This document shows, in pieces, positions 1 through 6,280 of a DNA stretch of 11,315 nt. The stretch's first letter is position 1. The number at the start of each line of letters is the position of its first letter. The DNA is from Thermoflexus sp. (GTDB lineage Bacteria; Chloroflexota; Anaerolineae; Thermoflexales; Thermoflexaceae), in the NCBI GenBank assembly GCA_017743605.1, contig JAGHYO010000059.1:1-11315 (forward strand), read 5' to 3'. The position numbers were made by a program, and so were the translations under genes. The notes beneath the pieces were generated by a model, which was given only the letters and a program-made list of their open reading frames with translations, was not told where the DNA came from and did no database searches.

Positions 1-2
1 AC

Positions 3-521
3 ACGGCGGTGGACTGGGCCCTCAACCTCAAGGACTTCGCCGCCCACATCACCCTCATCCACCGCCGCGACCAGTTCCGTGCTCACCCGGGCAGCGTGGC
101 CGAGCTCATGCGTTCCGGCGTGGAGATCCGTCTTTTCCATGAATTGAAAGCCATCCGTCCGGGGCCGGATGGCTGGATCCGGGAGACGGTGATCTTCGAC
201 AACCGCACCGGGGAGGAGACAGTGATCCCGGCGGACGCAGTGATCATGAGCCTGGGGTTCAAGGCGGATCTGGGGCCGATTAAAAGCTGGGGGCTGGAGA
301 CCGTAGGGAACCGCTACATCCGGGTGAACGCCCGGATGGAGACCAACCTACCGGGCGTCTATGCGGCGGGGGACATCACAGCGCTGGAGGGGGCGGAGCC
401 GTTGAACCTGATCGTGGTCGGCTTCGCCCAGGCGGCCACAGCGGTGAACTACGCCGCCACCTATATCAACCCACAGGCCAAGGTATTCCCTGGCCACTCC
501 AGCGACATGCGGCTTCGGTGA
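3..521 (+). CDS. Ferredoxin-NADP reductase, thioredoxin-reductase-like type (3' part only)
   Basis: This flavoenzyme family moves electrons between NADPH and ferredoxin in the cytoplasm. Only the last 172 codons are present. The frame is open to the window edge and begins at TAVDW, the tail of the GGGD(S/T)AVDW nucleotide-binding motif, so the GTG at 9 is an internal valine codon and not a start. Visible marks are HRRDQFRAH (bases 60-86), whose arginines fit binding of the NADPH 2'-phosphate; LGPIKSWGLE, typical of the Bacillus YumC-type reductases; GVYAAGD (354-374), the second FAD-binding motif; and the ending VFPGHSSD, in place of the CxxC-centred layout of true thioredoxin reductases. The family is usually about 330-350 residues, so roughly half is missing upstream. 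The DUF1992 gene follows after 28 bases and may be co-transcribed. A generic NAD(P)/FAD oxidoreductase is the alternative, but the YumC-like motifs make this call firm. Confidence 0.88.
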   Translation, partial: TAVDWALNLKDFAAHITLIHRRDQFRAHPGSVAELMRSGVEIRLFHELKAIRPGPDGWIRETVIFDNRTGEETVIPADAVIMSLGFKADLGPIKSWGLETVGNRYIRVNARMETNLPGVYAAGDITALEGAEPLNLIVVGFAQAATAVNYAATYINPQAKVFPGHSSDMRLR

Positions 522-549
522 GGGAGCTCCTTAGAGGGCGGGGTGCGGG

Positions 550-1080
550 ATGGTGAACTGGGGCGAGTGGGTGGAGCAGAAGATCCTGGAGGCGATGCGC
601 CGGGGGGAGTTCGATCATCTCCCAGGCAAGGGGCAGCCGTTGCGGCTGGAGGAGAACCCTTACCTGGAGCCGGGGCTGGCCATCGCCTATCACCTCCTCC
701 GGCAGAACGACGCCCGGCCGGGCTGGATCGAGGCCGATTTGGCCATCCGGCGGGGGATCGAGCAGGCCCGGCAGGATCTGCGGCGGACTATCCAATGGCG
801 CCAGGAGACCCTGCGAGACCTAGAGGGGAAATCCGACCCGCGGAGCCGGCGGGAGCGGGAGTGGGTCGAGGCGGAGTGGGAGCGGGCCCTGCGATCCTTC
901 GCCCGACGCATCGCCGAGCTCAACGAGCAAATCTCCCTCTACAACTTGAAGGTGCCCATCTACTGGCTCCAGCGGTTCAAGTTTGACCTGCGAGAGGAGC
1001 TATGCGCCCTGGGCGTCCCGGAGGGAGAGATCAAAGGCCTGGAGGGGCCAGTTCCCTCCACGGGGAACTTCCCTCGGTGA
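550..1080 (+). CDS. DUF1992 (DnaJ-homologue subfamily C member 28-like) protein
   Basis: This 176-residue protein has the DUF1992 domain in its N-terminal half: WVEQKILEAMRRGEFDHLPG, then GKGQPL, and ENPY(L)EP followed by AYHLLRQNDARPGWIE. The same domain occurs in E. coli YhdN and in the DNAJC28 proteins. Its molecular function is not established, and no J domain is present here. Residues of about 65-140 are rich in Arg, Glu and Gln and look helical, possibly coiled-coil; there is no signal peptide or membrane segment, so the protein should be cytoplasmic. The ATG at 550 is preceded by a G-rich stretch (GAGGGCGGGG) that is only a weak ribosome binding site, but the domain begins within a few residues of it, which fixes the start. 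It lies 28 bases after the reductase gene; a shared transcript is plausible, a shared function is not shown. Confidence 0.88.
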   Translation: MVNWGEWVEQKILEAMRRGEFDHLPGKGQPLRLEENPYLEPGLAIAYHLLRQNDARPGWIEADLAIRRGIEQARQDLRRTIQWRQETLRDLEGKSDPRSRREREWVEAEWERALRSFARRIAELNEQISLYNLKVPIYWLQRFKFDLREELCALGVPEGEIKGLEGPVPSTGNFPR

Positions 1081-1214
1081 CGCCTCCGGTCCTGCTTTCT
1101 TCTCGCGATTTTTGGGTTTTCTCAAATTCTTATGCCTCAGAAAGCTCAAAAAGAGAGGGGGAGGCTTCACGTTGTGGGGGTAAGAACGAAGCCGTCTGGG
1201 GTCCGGGTGGGGCC
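1081..1214. other. Gene-free stretch upstream of the liv promoter
   Basis: No supported gene lies here. The DUF1992 frame closes at 1080 and the next promoter starts at 1215. Short T runs (around 1110-1123) are not preceded by a convincing GC-rich stem, so I cannot place a terminator for the upstream genes. A weak stem pairs GGCTTC (1162-1167) with GAAGCC (1187-1192) and has no T tract. The overlapping open frames that run into this region from the DUF1992 gene have no recognisable content. Confidence 0.5.
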
Positions 1215-1243
1215 TTGACAGATTGCCCCGGGGCTTCTAAAAT
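1215..1243 (+). promoter_or_regulatory. Sigma-70-type promoter for the liv operon
   Basis: The -35 hexamer TTGACA (1215-1220) matches consensus exactly. A 17-base spacer leads to TAAAAT (1238-1243), one mismatch from TATAAT. Transcription should start near 1249-1252, giving a leader of about 150 nt before the binding-protein gene at 1401. It is the only near-consensus pair I noticed in the window, and it sits in the only long gap upstream of the liv genes. Confidence 0.8.
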
Positions 1244-1258
1244 TGCAAGCAATCTGTC
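1217..1258. promoter_or_regulatory. Inverted repeat framing the liv promoter (candidate operator)
   Basis: GACAGATTGC (1217-1226) and GCAATCTGTC (1249-1258) are a perfect 10-bp inverted repeat with arm centres 32 bp apart, about three helical turns. The left arm covers most of the -35 element and the right arm covers the expected transcription start. The right arm also overlaps a second small palindrome, ATTGC-AA-GCAAT (1242-1253), so the pentamer ATTGC/GCAAT occurs three times. The position is right for a repressor or regulator binding on one face of the DNA. Which protein would bind is unknown. Confidence 0.5.
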
Positions 1259-1400
1259 CCTTGCGGAAAGGAGGTGGCAGCGGCAGCAGGAGACCACCAA
1301 GGGTGTCCTCCTTATTCCGGTCGAGCGGAACCTGGTCGTTCCGCTCATTTTCGGTCCGCGAGGTTTTCTCTTCTGTAAATCCCGCTAAAAGGAGGAGGCT
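1250..1400 (+). promoter_or_regulatory. Structured 5' leader with possible Shine-Dalgarno switch
   Basis: The leader holds AAGGAGG at 1268-1274, its complement CCTCCTT at 1307-1313, and the true ribosome binding site AAGGAGG at 1389-1395 before the ATG at 1401. The complement can pair with either copy: 7 bp with the upstream copy, or 8 bp with the true site when 1306 and 1396 are included. GTGG (1274-1277) with CCAC (1294-1297) can extend the upstream fold. A separate perfect 9-bp hairpin (1323-1346) lies between. This is the layout of a decoy / anti-Shine-Dalgarno / Shine-Dalgarno switch, but no known riboswitch class was recognised, and chance pairing in a purine-rich leader is possible. 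Confidence 0.4.
1323..1351 (+). terminator. Leader hairpin, possible weak attenuator
   Basis: GAGCGGAAC (1323-1331) and GTTCCGCTC (1338-1346) form a perfect 9-bp stem with a 6-base loop. ATTTTC follows, so there are only four consecutive T residues. It could act as a weak intrinsic terminator (attenuator), or simply bring the leader's CCTCCTT element close to the ribosome binding site. Confidence 0.4.
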
Positions 1401-2633
1401 ATGAAGTTTTACAGGATCCTGATGGCGCTGACAGTGTTCAGCCTGCTGCTCGCCGCGTGCGTGCCTGCGGCGACGCCCGCCCCAGCGGCGAAGGGCACAA
1501 TCAAGATCGCCACCCAGAGCCCCCTCTCCGGCGGCCAGGCGGCCCTGGGCGAGGGGATCAAGAACGGGGCCCAGCTGGCCATCGAGCAGCTCAAAGGCCC
1601 CATCGAGGCCCTGGGCTTCAAGGTGGAGCTGGTGCCCTTCGATGACCAGGCCAAGCCCGATGTGGGCGTGGCCAACGCCAAGCAGCTGGTCACCGATCCC
1701 GACATCCTGGCGGTGATCGGGCACCTCAACTCCGGCGTGGCCATCCCCGCCTCGGAGACCTACAAAGATTACGATCTGGTGATGGTGTCCCCGGCCAACA
1801 CCAACCCCTGCATCACCGATCGCGGGTATCTGGTGACGCACCGGGTCTGCGGCCGCGATGACGTGCAGGGAGCGGTGGCTGCGGAGTTTGCCTTCAACGA
1901 GCTCAAGGTCAAGACCGCCTTCGTGATCCACGACAAGACGCCCTACGGCCAGGGGGTGGCCGAGTTCTTCAAGAAGCGTTTCGAGGAGCTCGGCGGCCGG
2001 GTCCTGGGCTTCGAGGGGACTGAGGAGAAGGCAGCCTTCGATCCGCTGATCACGGCCATCCAGGGAGTGAACCCTGAGCTGATCTTCTTCGGCGGCATCT
2101 ACGATCAGGCGGGGGTCTTCTTCAAGCAGGCCCGGGAGAAGGGCGTGCAGGCCCCCTTCCTGGGGCCGGATGGGATGGACTCCCCGGAGCTGGCCAAGAT
2201 CGCCGGCGAGGCGGTGGTGGGGATGCACTACACGACCGTGGCCGGGCCGCCGACGATCTACGAGGGGGCCAAGAAGTTCATCGATGATTATAAGGCCCGG
2301 TTCGGCCGGGATCCTGAGCCCTTCTCGGCCCAGGCCTACGACGCCACGGCCCTCGTGTTGAAGGCCATCGAGGCGGCCATCCAGGAAGCGGGCGGCCAGA
2401 AGCCGAGCCGCAAGGCGGTGGCGGAGAAGGTGCGGGCGACCAAGGACTTCCAGGGGATCACTGCCGTGGTCACTTTCGATGAGCGAGGCGATCCGGTCAA
2501 GTCGAAATACTTTGTGATTGAGATCGTCTCCGGCAACCCGGACGAGTGGGGCAAGAACCCGCTGAAGAAGACCCTGGAGCTAACGCCGCCGCCTCTCACG
2601 CCGGAGCTGAAGGCGGCCTGCGGTGTGAGGTAA
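1401..2633 (+). CDS. livK: Branched-chain amino acid ABC transporter, substrate-binding lipoprotein
   Basis: This is the extracytoplasmic receptor of a Liv-type importer, periplasmic-binding-protein fold type I (LivJ/LivK family), 410 residues. A lipoprotein signal peptide (residues 1-19) ends in LLAAC with Cys20 as the lipid anchor, followed by a short Ala/Pro linker. The mature protein starts with GTIKIATQSPLSGG. Ligand-site segments typical of the family are GHLNSG (residues 107-112) and SPANTNP (130-136), which match the Leu/Ile/Val-contacting loops of E. coli LivJ. Next come the YGQG segment and FGGIYDQAG. The start is fixed by AAAAGGAGGAGG (1387-1398), the strongest ribosome binding site in the window. 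It is the first gene of the liv operon, with livH 95 bases downstream beyond a strong hairpin. Exact ligand (Leu/Ile/Val, another amino acid, or a related small molecule such as an amide) cannot be read from sequence. Confidence 0.93.
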   Translation: MKFYRILMALTVFSLLLAACVPAATPAPAAKGTIKIATQSPLSGGQAALGEGIKNGAQLAIEQLKGPIEALGFKVELVPFDDQAKPDVGVANAKQLVTDPDILAVIGHLNSGVAIPASETYKDYDLVMVSPANTNPCITDRGYLVTHRVCGRDDVQGAVAAEFAFNELKVKTAFVIHDKTPYGQGVAEFFKKRFEELGGRVLGFEGTEEKAAFDPLITAIQGVNPELIFFGGIYDQAGVFFKQAREKGVQAPFLGPDGMDSPELAKIAGEAVVGMHYTTVAGPPTIYEGAKKFIDDYKARFGRDPEPFSAQAYDATALVLKAIEAAIQEAGGQKPSRKAVAEKVRATKDFQGITAVVTFDERGDPVKSKYFVIEIVSGNPDEWGKNPLKKTLELTPPPLTPELKAACGVR

Positions 2634-2645
2634 AGGGCCGTGGAT

Positions 2646-2689
2646 GAGGCGGGGTGGGGAGCGTGTTTCATCCCTCCCCACCCCGCCTC
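2646..2689 (+). promoter_or_regulatory. 16-bp intercistronic hairpin after the binding-protein gene
   Basis: GAGGCGGGGTGGGGAG (2646-2661) and CTCCCCACCCCGCCTC (2674-2689) pair perfectly over 16 bp around a 12-base loop. It begins 12 bases after the livK stop. There is no T tract after it, so it is not a classical terminator. Known transport operons use such hairpins to protect the upstream binding-protein mRNA from 3' decay and to lower permease expression; that role is inferred here. Confidence 0.8.
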
Positions 2690-2728
2690 CGGTCGGCGCG
2701 ACAGAATCCCGAGCGTGGATCCAGAGGA

Positions 2729-3877
2729 ATGCGCAAGAGGCTATCGGAGTCTCTTCTTTACCAGGCGTTAGTGGTCCCGCTGATCCGGCTCTTCGTCTTT
2801 GTGGCGATCAGCCTCTTGGTGATCGGCTCGACCATCCTCCTCCTTGCTGCCCTCTTTAACCGCCCGGTGGCCGGGGGGACGACGCTTCTTCAGTTTGTGA
2901 TCCGCACGTTGCCCCAGGTGGCCATTGACGGTCTGGTGATTGGCTTCCTCTATGCGATGATCGCTCTGGGCTACACGATGGTCTACGGGGTGCTGCAGTT
3001 CATCAACTTCGCCCACGGCGAGATCTTCATGGTCGGAGCGTTCATCGGCGTGGAGATCATGCTCGCCCTGGCCATCCCCTCCACGGCGCCCCTGATGCTG
3101 ATCATGGCCGGGACCCTGCTGGCGGTGGTCGCTGCAATGATGGGCAGCGGGCTGCTGGCGGTGACCGTCGAGCGGATCGCCTATCGGCCGCTGCGGGGGG
3201 CGCCCCGTCTGGTGCCGCTGATCTCCGCCATCGGGGTCTCGTTCTTCCTCCAAGACGCCGTTCGGGCGATTGAGGGTCTGCTGAACAACGCCTTCTATCG
3301 GAACTATCCTTCGTTTCCTGTCCTGAACCAGCAGATCCCCATCGCCTCCCTCCAGGTGGCCGGAGAGCCAGTCCAGATGCAGATCCAGGCGAAGGTGCTC
3401 TTCATCATCATCGCTTCCCTGCTGATGCTCACCGGGCTGAACTTCGTGGTGAACGCCACCCGACTGGGCCGGGCGATCCGGGCCGTGGCCCAGGATCGGC
3501 CGACGGCCGCGCTGATGGGGGTGAACGTTGACCGGATCATTATGCTGACCTTCCTGATCGGCGGCGCCCTGGGGGGCGCGACGGGGGTTCTATATGGGAT
3601 CCGGGTGGGCCGCATCGATCCTTACCTTGGCTTCATCCCCGGGATCAAGGCCTTCACCGCTGCGGTCCTGGGGGGCATCGGCAACATCACCGGGGCCATG
3701 CTCGGCGGGATCGTCCTGGGGGTGTTGGAGGGCTTTGCGGGAGCTTACCTTTCCCAGTTCACGGGTGGGGCCTTCGGCGCAGAATACAAGGATATCTTTG
3801 CGTTCCTGATCCTGATCCTGATCCTGATGTTCCGCCCGACGGGCCTGCTGGGCGAGCAGGTGGGTCAGAAGGCATAA
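2729..3877 (+). CDS. livH: Branched-chain amino acid ABC transporter permease LivH
   Basis: This is one of the two membrane subunits of the Liv importer, 382 residues from the chosen ATG. The family core starts near residue 64 with VAIDGLVIGFLYAMIALGYT, followed by MVYGVLQFINFAHGE (84-98), the LivH hallmark, then RIAYRPLRGAPRLVPLISAIG. The cytoplasmic loop that contacts the ATPases lies in the RIDPYLGFIPGIKAFTAAVLGGIGN region. Residues of about 18-43 are an extra hydrophobic segment ahead of the usual LivH start, so this protein carries an N-terminal extension. The frame stays open upstream to a GTG at 2654, but that codon lies in the 16-bp hairpin and the extra residues (Pro/Arg-rich) are unlike any permease, so ATG 2729 is preferred. 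AGAGG ends one base before this ATG, an unusually tight spacing that suggests weak initiation. LivM follows after 62 bases. Confidence 0.92.
   Translation: MRKRLSESLLYQALVVPLIRLFVFVAISLLVIGSTILLLAALFNRPVAGGTTLLQFVIRTLPQVAIDGLVIGFLYAMIALGYTMVYGVLQFINFAHGEIFMVGAFIGVEIMLALAIPSTAPLMLIMAGTLLAVVAAMMGSGLLAVTVERIAYRPLRGAPRLVPLISAIGVSFFLQDAVRAIEGLLNNAFYRNYPSFPVLNQQIPIASLQVAGEPVQMQIQAKVLFIIIASLLMLTGLNFVVNATRLGRAIRAVAQDRPTAALMGVNVDRIIMLTFLIGGALGGATGVLYGIRVGRIDPYLGFIPGIKAFTAAVLGGIGNITGAMLGGIVLGVLEGFAGAYLSQFTGGAFGAEYKDIFAFLILILILMFRPTGLLGEQVGQKA
3804..3827 (+). repeat. Hexanucleotide tandem repeat (TCCTGA x4) inside livH
   Basis: Four perfect copies of TCCTGA encode the Leu-Ile-alternating last membrane helix (FLILILILMF). 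Loss or gain of one unit keeps the frame and changes the helix by two residues. It is probably a by-product of coding alternating Leu and Ile. Confidence 0.85.
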
Positions 3878-3882
3878 TGCAA

Positions 3883-3910
3883 GCCGAAACTCATTTCGGC
3901 CTAAATGAGT
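3883..3910 (+). promoter_or_regulatory. Two overlapping, mutually exclusive hairpins between livH and livM
   Basis: Hairpin A pairs GCCGAAA (3883-3889) with TTTCGGC (3894-3900) around a 4-base loop. Hairpin B pairs ACTCATTT (3889-3896) with AAATGAGT (3903-3910) around a 6-base loop. Both are perfect and share bases 3889-3900, so only one can form at a time. A is GC-richer with a tight loop. They start 5 bases after the livH stop and end 29 bases before the livM start. Neither has a T tract. Confidence 0.6.
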
Positions 3911-3939
3911 GAATCATCTCTGAGGCGAAGAGGTGCGGG

Positions 3940-5358
3940 ATGATCCGTGCCAAGGCCGTGGAGTGGATTGCCCGGATCCGAAACGGACGCTCGATCTATC
4001 TCATCGGAGTCCTGGTATACATTGTCGCCGCTCTTCTGCTGATGAACTGGTTGGGTCAGCCTGGGATGCGGGGCGTGGCCTGGTATCCCCTGATCTCCGC
4101 CTTGGCCTTCGCCGCCTTCCTGGGCTCCTTGCTGGTGATCTATTACGCTCCCATGGCCGGAGCAGTGAAGGCCCTCCTGAGTTTAGCGATCCTGTTGGTC
4201 CTCCTCCCCCTCCTGGGGGTCCGAAACCCGTTCCTGCTGGAGATCGCCACTCAGGCAGGGATCTTCGCCGCCATGGCCATCGGGCTGAACATCGTGGTGG
4301 GCTTCGCCGGGCTGCTGGACCTGGGATATGTGGCCTTTTACGCCGTCGGTGCGTATCTGTGGGCCATCTTCGGCTCCCCCCAGGCGAACATCGCCTTCGG
4401 GACGAACCGCTTCCCCTTAGAGCCGGAATGGTTCTTCCTGTTCCTCTTCCTGGCGGTGGGGGTGGCGGCCCTTACCGGCATCCTCTTGGGGCTGCCGGTG
4501 TTGCGGGTGCGGGGGGATTACCTCGCCATCATCACCCTGGCTTTCGGCGAGGTGATCCGGGTGATCGCGAACAACCTGGACAAGCCGATCAACCTGACCA
4601 ACGGCCCGCAGGGGATTCGCCCAGTGCAACGGCCGCCCCTGTTCTTCAAGCCGTGGCTGCAAAGCCTGGGAATCCGCGCGGACGATCCTGTCCTTTATGC
4701 GCTTTATTTCTATCTCCTTGTCCTCCTGGTGATCGGGTTCGCGATCTGGTTGGCCCGTCGGTTGGAGAACTCCTGGGTGGGGCGAGCGTGGACGGCGATC
4801 CGGGAGGATGAGCTGGCCGCCCAGGCCATGGGGATCCCCCTGGTGCGGATGAAGCTGGCCGCCTTCGCCACCGGAGCTTCCTTCGCTGGCGCCATGGGGA
4901 TGATCTTCGCTGCCAAGCAGTATTTCATCAATCCCGAGAGCTTCACGTTCATGGAATCCATCGGGATCCTGGTGATGGTGATCTTGGGCGGCATGGGAAG
5001 CATCCCGGGTTCCATCGTGGGGGCTGTGTTGTTGACCATCCTGAACCTTCAGATCCTGAAAGGCCTCTCCCAGATGCTCAACACGCTGCGCCAGGCGGGG
5101 GTGGTGATCCCGCTGATCAATTTCCCTCTCAGCCAGTGGCCGACCCAGCTGGAGCCAGCCAAGTATGAGCGATTGGTCTTCGGGATCCTGCTGGTCCTGA
5201 TGATGATCCTGCGCCCACAGGGCTTGATCCCCGAGCAGCGCCACCGCATGGAGCTGGCCGAGGCCATAGGGCGCGAGAAGGAGCCGGAGCGCCTGCCGAT
5301 AGAGGAAGAGCTCCCGCCAGTGGTGTCTGCGCCGGAGGTCAAGCCTGCGCGGGATTGA
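3940..5358 (+). CDS. livM: Branched-chain amino acid ABC transporter permease LivM
   Basis: This is the second membrane subunit of the Liv importer, 472 residues. Several hydrophobic helices (about residues 18-38, 45-70 and 75-93) precede the family core, a long N-terminal region as also found in E. coli LivM. The core is recognised by GLNIVVGFAGLLDLGYVAF (from G115), then LPVLRVRGDYLAIITLAFGEVIR and NLTNGPQGI, all strong LivM marks. The ATPase-contacting loop includes WTAIREDELAAQAMGI, and IGILVMVILGGMGSIPGSIVGA lies near the C-terminal helices. After RPQGLIPEQRHR comes a charged, Glu/Pro-rich cytoplasmic tail of about 40 residues, longer than usual. AGAGG (3929-3933), six bases before the ATG, supports the start. 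livG follows after 77 bases. The order H-M-G-F is the standard one. Confidence 0.93.
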   Translation: MIRAKAVEWIARIRNGRSIYLIGVLVYIVAALLLMNWLGQPGMRGVAWYPLISALAFAAFLGSLLVIYYAPMAGAVKALLSLAILLVLLPLLGVRNPFLLEIATQAGIFAAMAIGLNIVVGFAGLLDLGYVAFYAVGAYLWAIFGSPQANIAFGTNRFPLEPEWFFLFLFLAVGVAALTGILLGLPVLRVRGDYLAIITLAFGEVIRVIANNLDKPINLTNGPQGIRPVQRPPLFFKPWLQSLGIRADDPVLYALYFYLLVLLVIGFAIWLARRLENSWVGRAWTAIREDELAAQAMGIPLVRMKLAAFATGASFAGAMGMIFAAKQYFINPESFTFMESIGILVMVILGGMGSIPGSIVGAVLLTILNLQILKGLSQMLNTLRQAGVVIPLINFPLSQWPTQLEPAKYERLVFGILLVLMMILRPQGLIPEQRHRMELAEAIGREKEPERLPIEEELPPVVSAPEVKPARD

Positions 5359-5435
5359 CCCCTATCCGAGCGGGGGGGAAGGGCGGTGCCGGAACGACTC
5401 GCCATGGTAGAACGCAAATTCCAGGAGGCGTCCGG

Positions 5436-6221
5436 ATGGCCTACCTGCTGGAATTGAGGAAGGTCACCAAGCGCTTCGGCGGCCTGGTGGCCGTGAACCA
5501 TGTGGATTTCACCCTGGAGCCCGGCCGCATCGTGAGCATCATCGGGCCCAACGGGGCCGGGAAGACCACCCTCTTCAACCTCGTCACCGGGATCTACAAG
5601 CCGGATAGCGGGGAAGTCCTCTTCGAAGGCCGCCCCCTGGTAGGGCTCCGGCCGGATCAGATCACAGCCAAAGGCATCGCTCGGACCTTCCAGAACATCC
5701 GTCTCTTCGGCAACATGACGGTGATGGAGAACATCCTGGTCGGGATGCACACGCGTTTCCGGGCGAACCCTATGGATATCCTCTTTCAAACGCCTCGCTT
5801 TCGAGAAGAAGAGCAGCGGTTGCGGGATGAGGCGCTGCGGCTGATCCGGTTCGTCGGGCTCCGGGCCTCCCCTGACGAGCTGGTCAAGAACCTGCCGTAT
5901 GGGGAGCAGCGCAAGGTGGAGCTGGCCCGCGCCCTGGCGGCCCACCCCAAGCTGATCCTCCTGGACGAGCCGACGGCTGGGATGAACCCCCAGGAGACGG
6001 CGGAGACCACGCGCCTGATCCGGCGCCTGCGGGATGAGCTGGGCATCACCGTCATCCTGATCGAGCACCAGATGCGGGTGGTGATGGGGATCTCCGAGCG
6101 GGTCACAGTCCTGGATTACGGGGAGAAGATCGCCGAGGGAACCCCGGAGGAGGTCCGCCGGAACCCGCGGGTGATCGAGGCCTACCTGGGGCGGGGCGCA
6201 GCGCTCGAGGCGATCGCCTGA
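5436..6221 (+). CDS. livG: Branched-chain amino acid ABC transporter ATP-binding protein LivG
   Basis: This is one of two cytoplasmic ATPases that power the Liv importer, 261 residues. Walker A is GPNGAGKT (37-44), the Q-loop glutamine is Q86 in ARTFQN, and the signature is LPYGEQRKVE (from 153), the usual LivG variant of LSGGQ. Walker B is LILLDEPTAGMNP (173-185) with catalytic Glu178, and the H-loop is H211 in LIEHQM. All catalytic parts are present. The open frame extends upstream to 5355, overlapping the livM stop, but those residues are Gly/Arg-rich and unlike the family. ATG 5436 has AGGAGG (5423-5428) seven bases before it and gives the family's normal N-terminus (LLELRKVTKRFGG), so it is chosen. 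livF follows after 59 bases. Confidence 0.95.
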   Translation: MAYLLELRKVTKRFGGLVAVNHVDFTLEPGRIVSIIGPNGAGKTTLFNLVTGIYKPDSGEVLFEGRPLVGLRPDQITAKGIARTFQNIRLFGNMTVMENILVGMHTRFRANPMDILFQTPRFREEEQRLRDEALRLIRFVGLRASPDELVKNLPYGEQRKVELARALAAHPKLILLDEPTAGMNPQETAETTRLIRRLRDELGITVILIEHQMRVVMGISERVTVLDYGEKIAEGTPEEVRRNPRVIEAYLGRGAALEAIA

Positions 6222-6280
6222 TCGTTGGGAAGAGGAGGCTTTTCAGAGGAAAAAACCCGGGCGGTTTGGGAGCGGAGAAG

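Noticed and set aside
1274..1379. Small leader ORF from GTG 1274 (34 codons)
   Set aside because: The GTG overlaps the purine-rich stretch that would have to be its ribosome binding site, and the peptide has no run of branched-chain residues expected of an attenuator peptide.
1250..1380. T-box or other known riboswitch in the liv leader
   Set aside because: AAGGGTG occurs at 1299-1305, but the T-box core (TGGNACCGCG) and a matching antiterminator are missing. No other class was recognised, so only the pairing pattern is reported.
1167..2228. 353-codon open frame on the minus strand opposite the liv leader and the receptor gene
   Set aside because: Composition is a GC-rich shadow of livK, with many His/Gln/Gly/Leu residues and no domain. 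It runs against a well-supported gene and its promoter.
4417..6068. Long minus-strand open frames opposite livM and livG (275 and 339 codons)
   Set aside because: Low-complexity His/Asp/Gln-rich translations typical of antisense frames in high-GC genes; no motif or ribosome binding site supports them.
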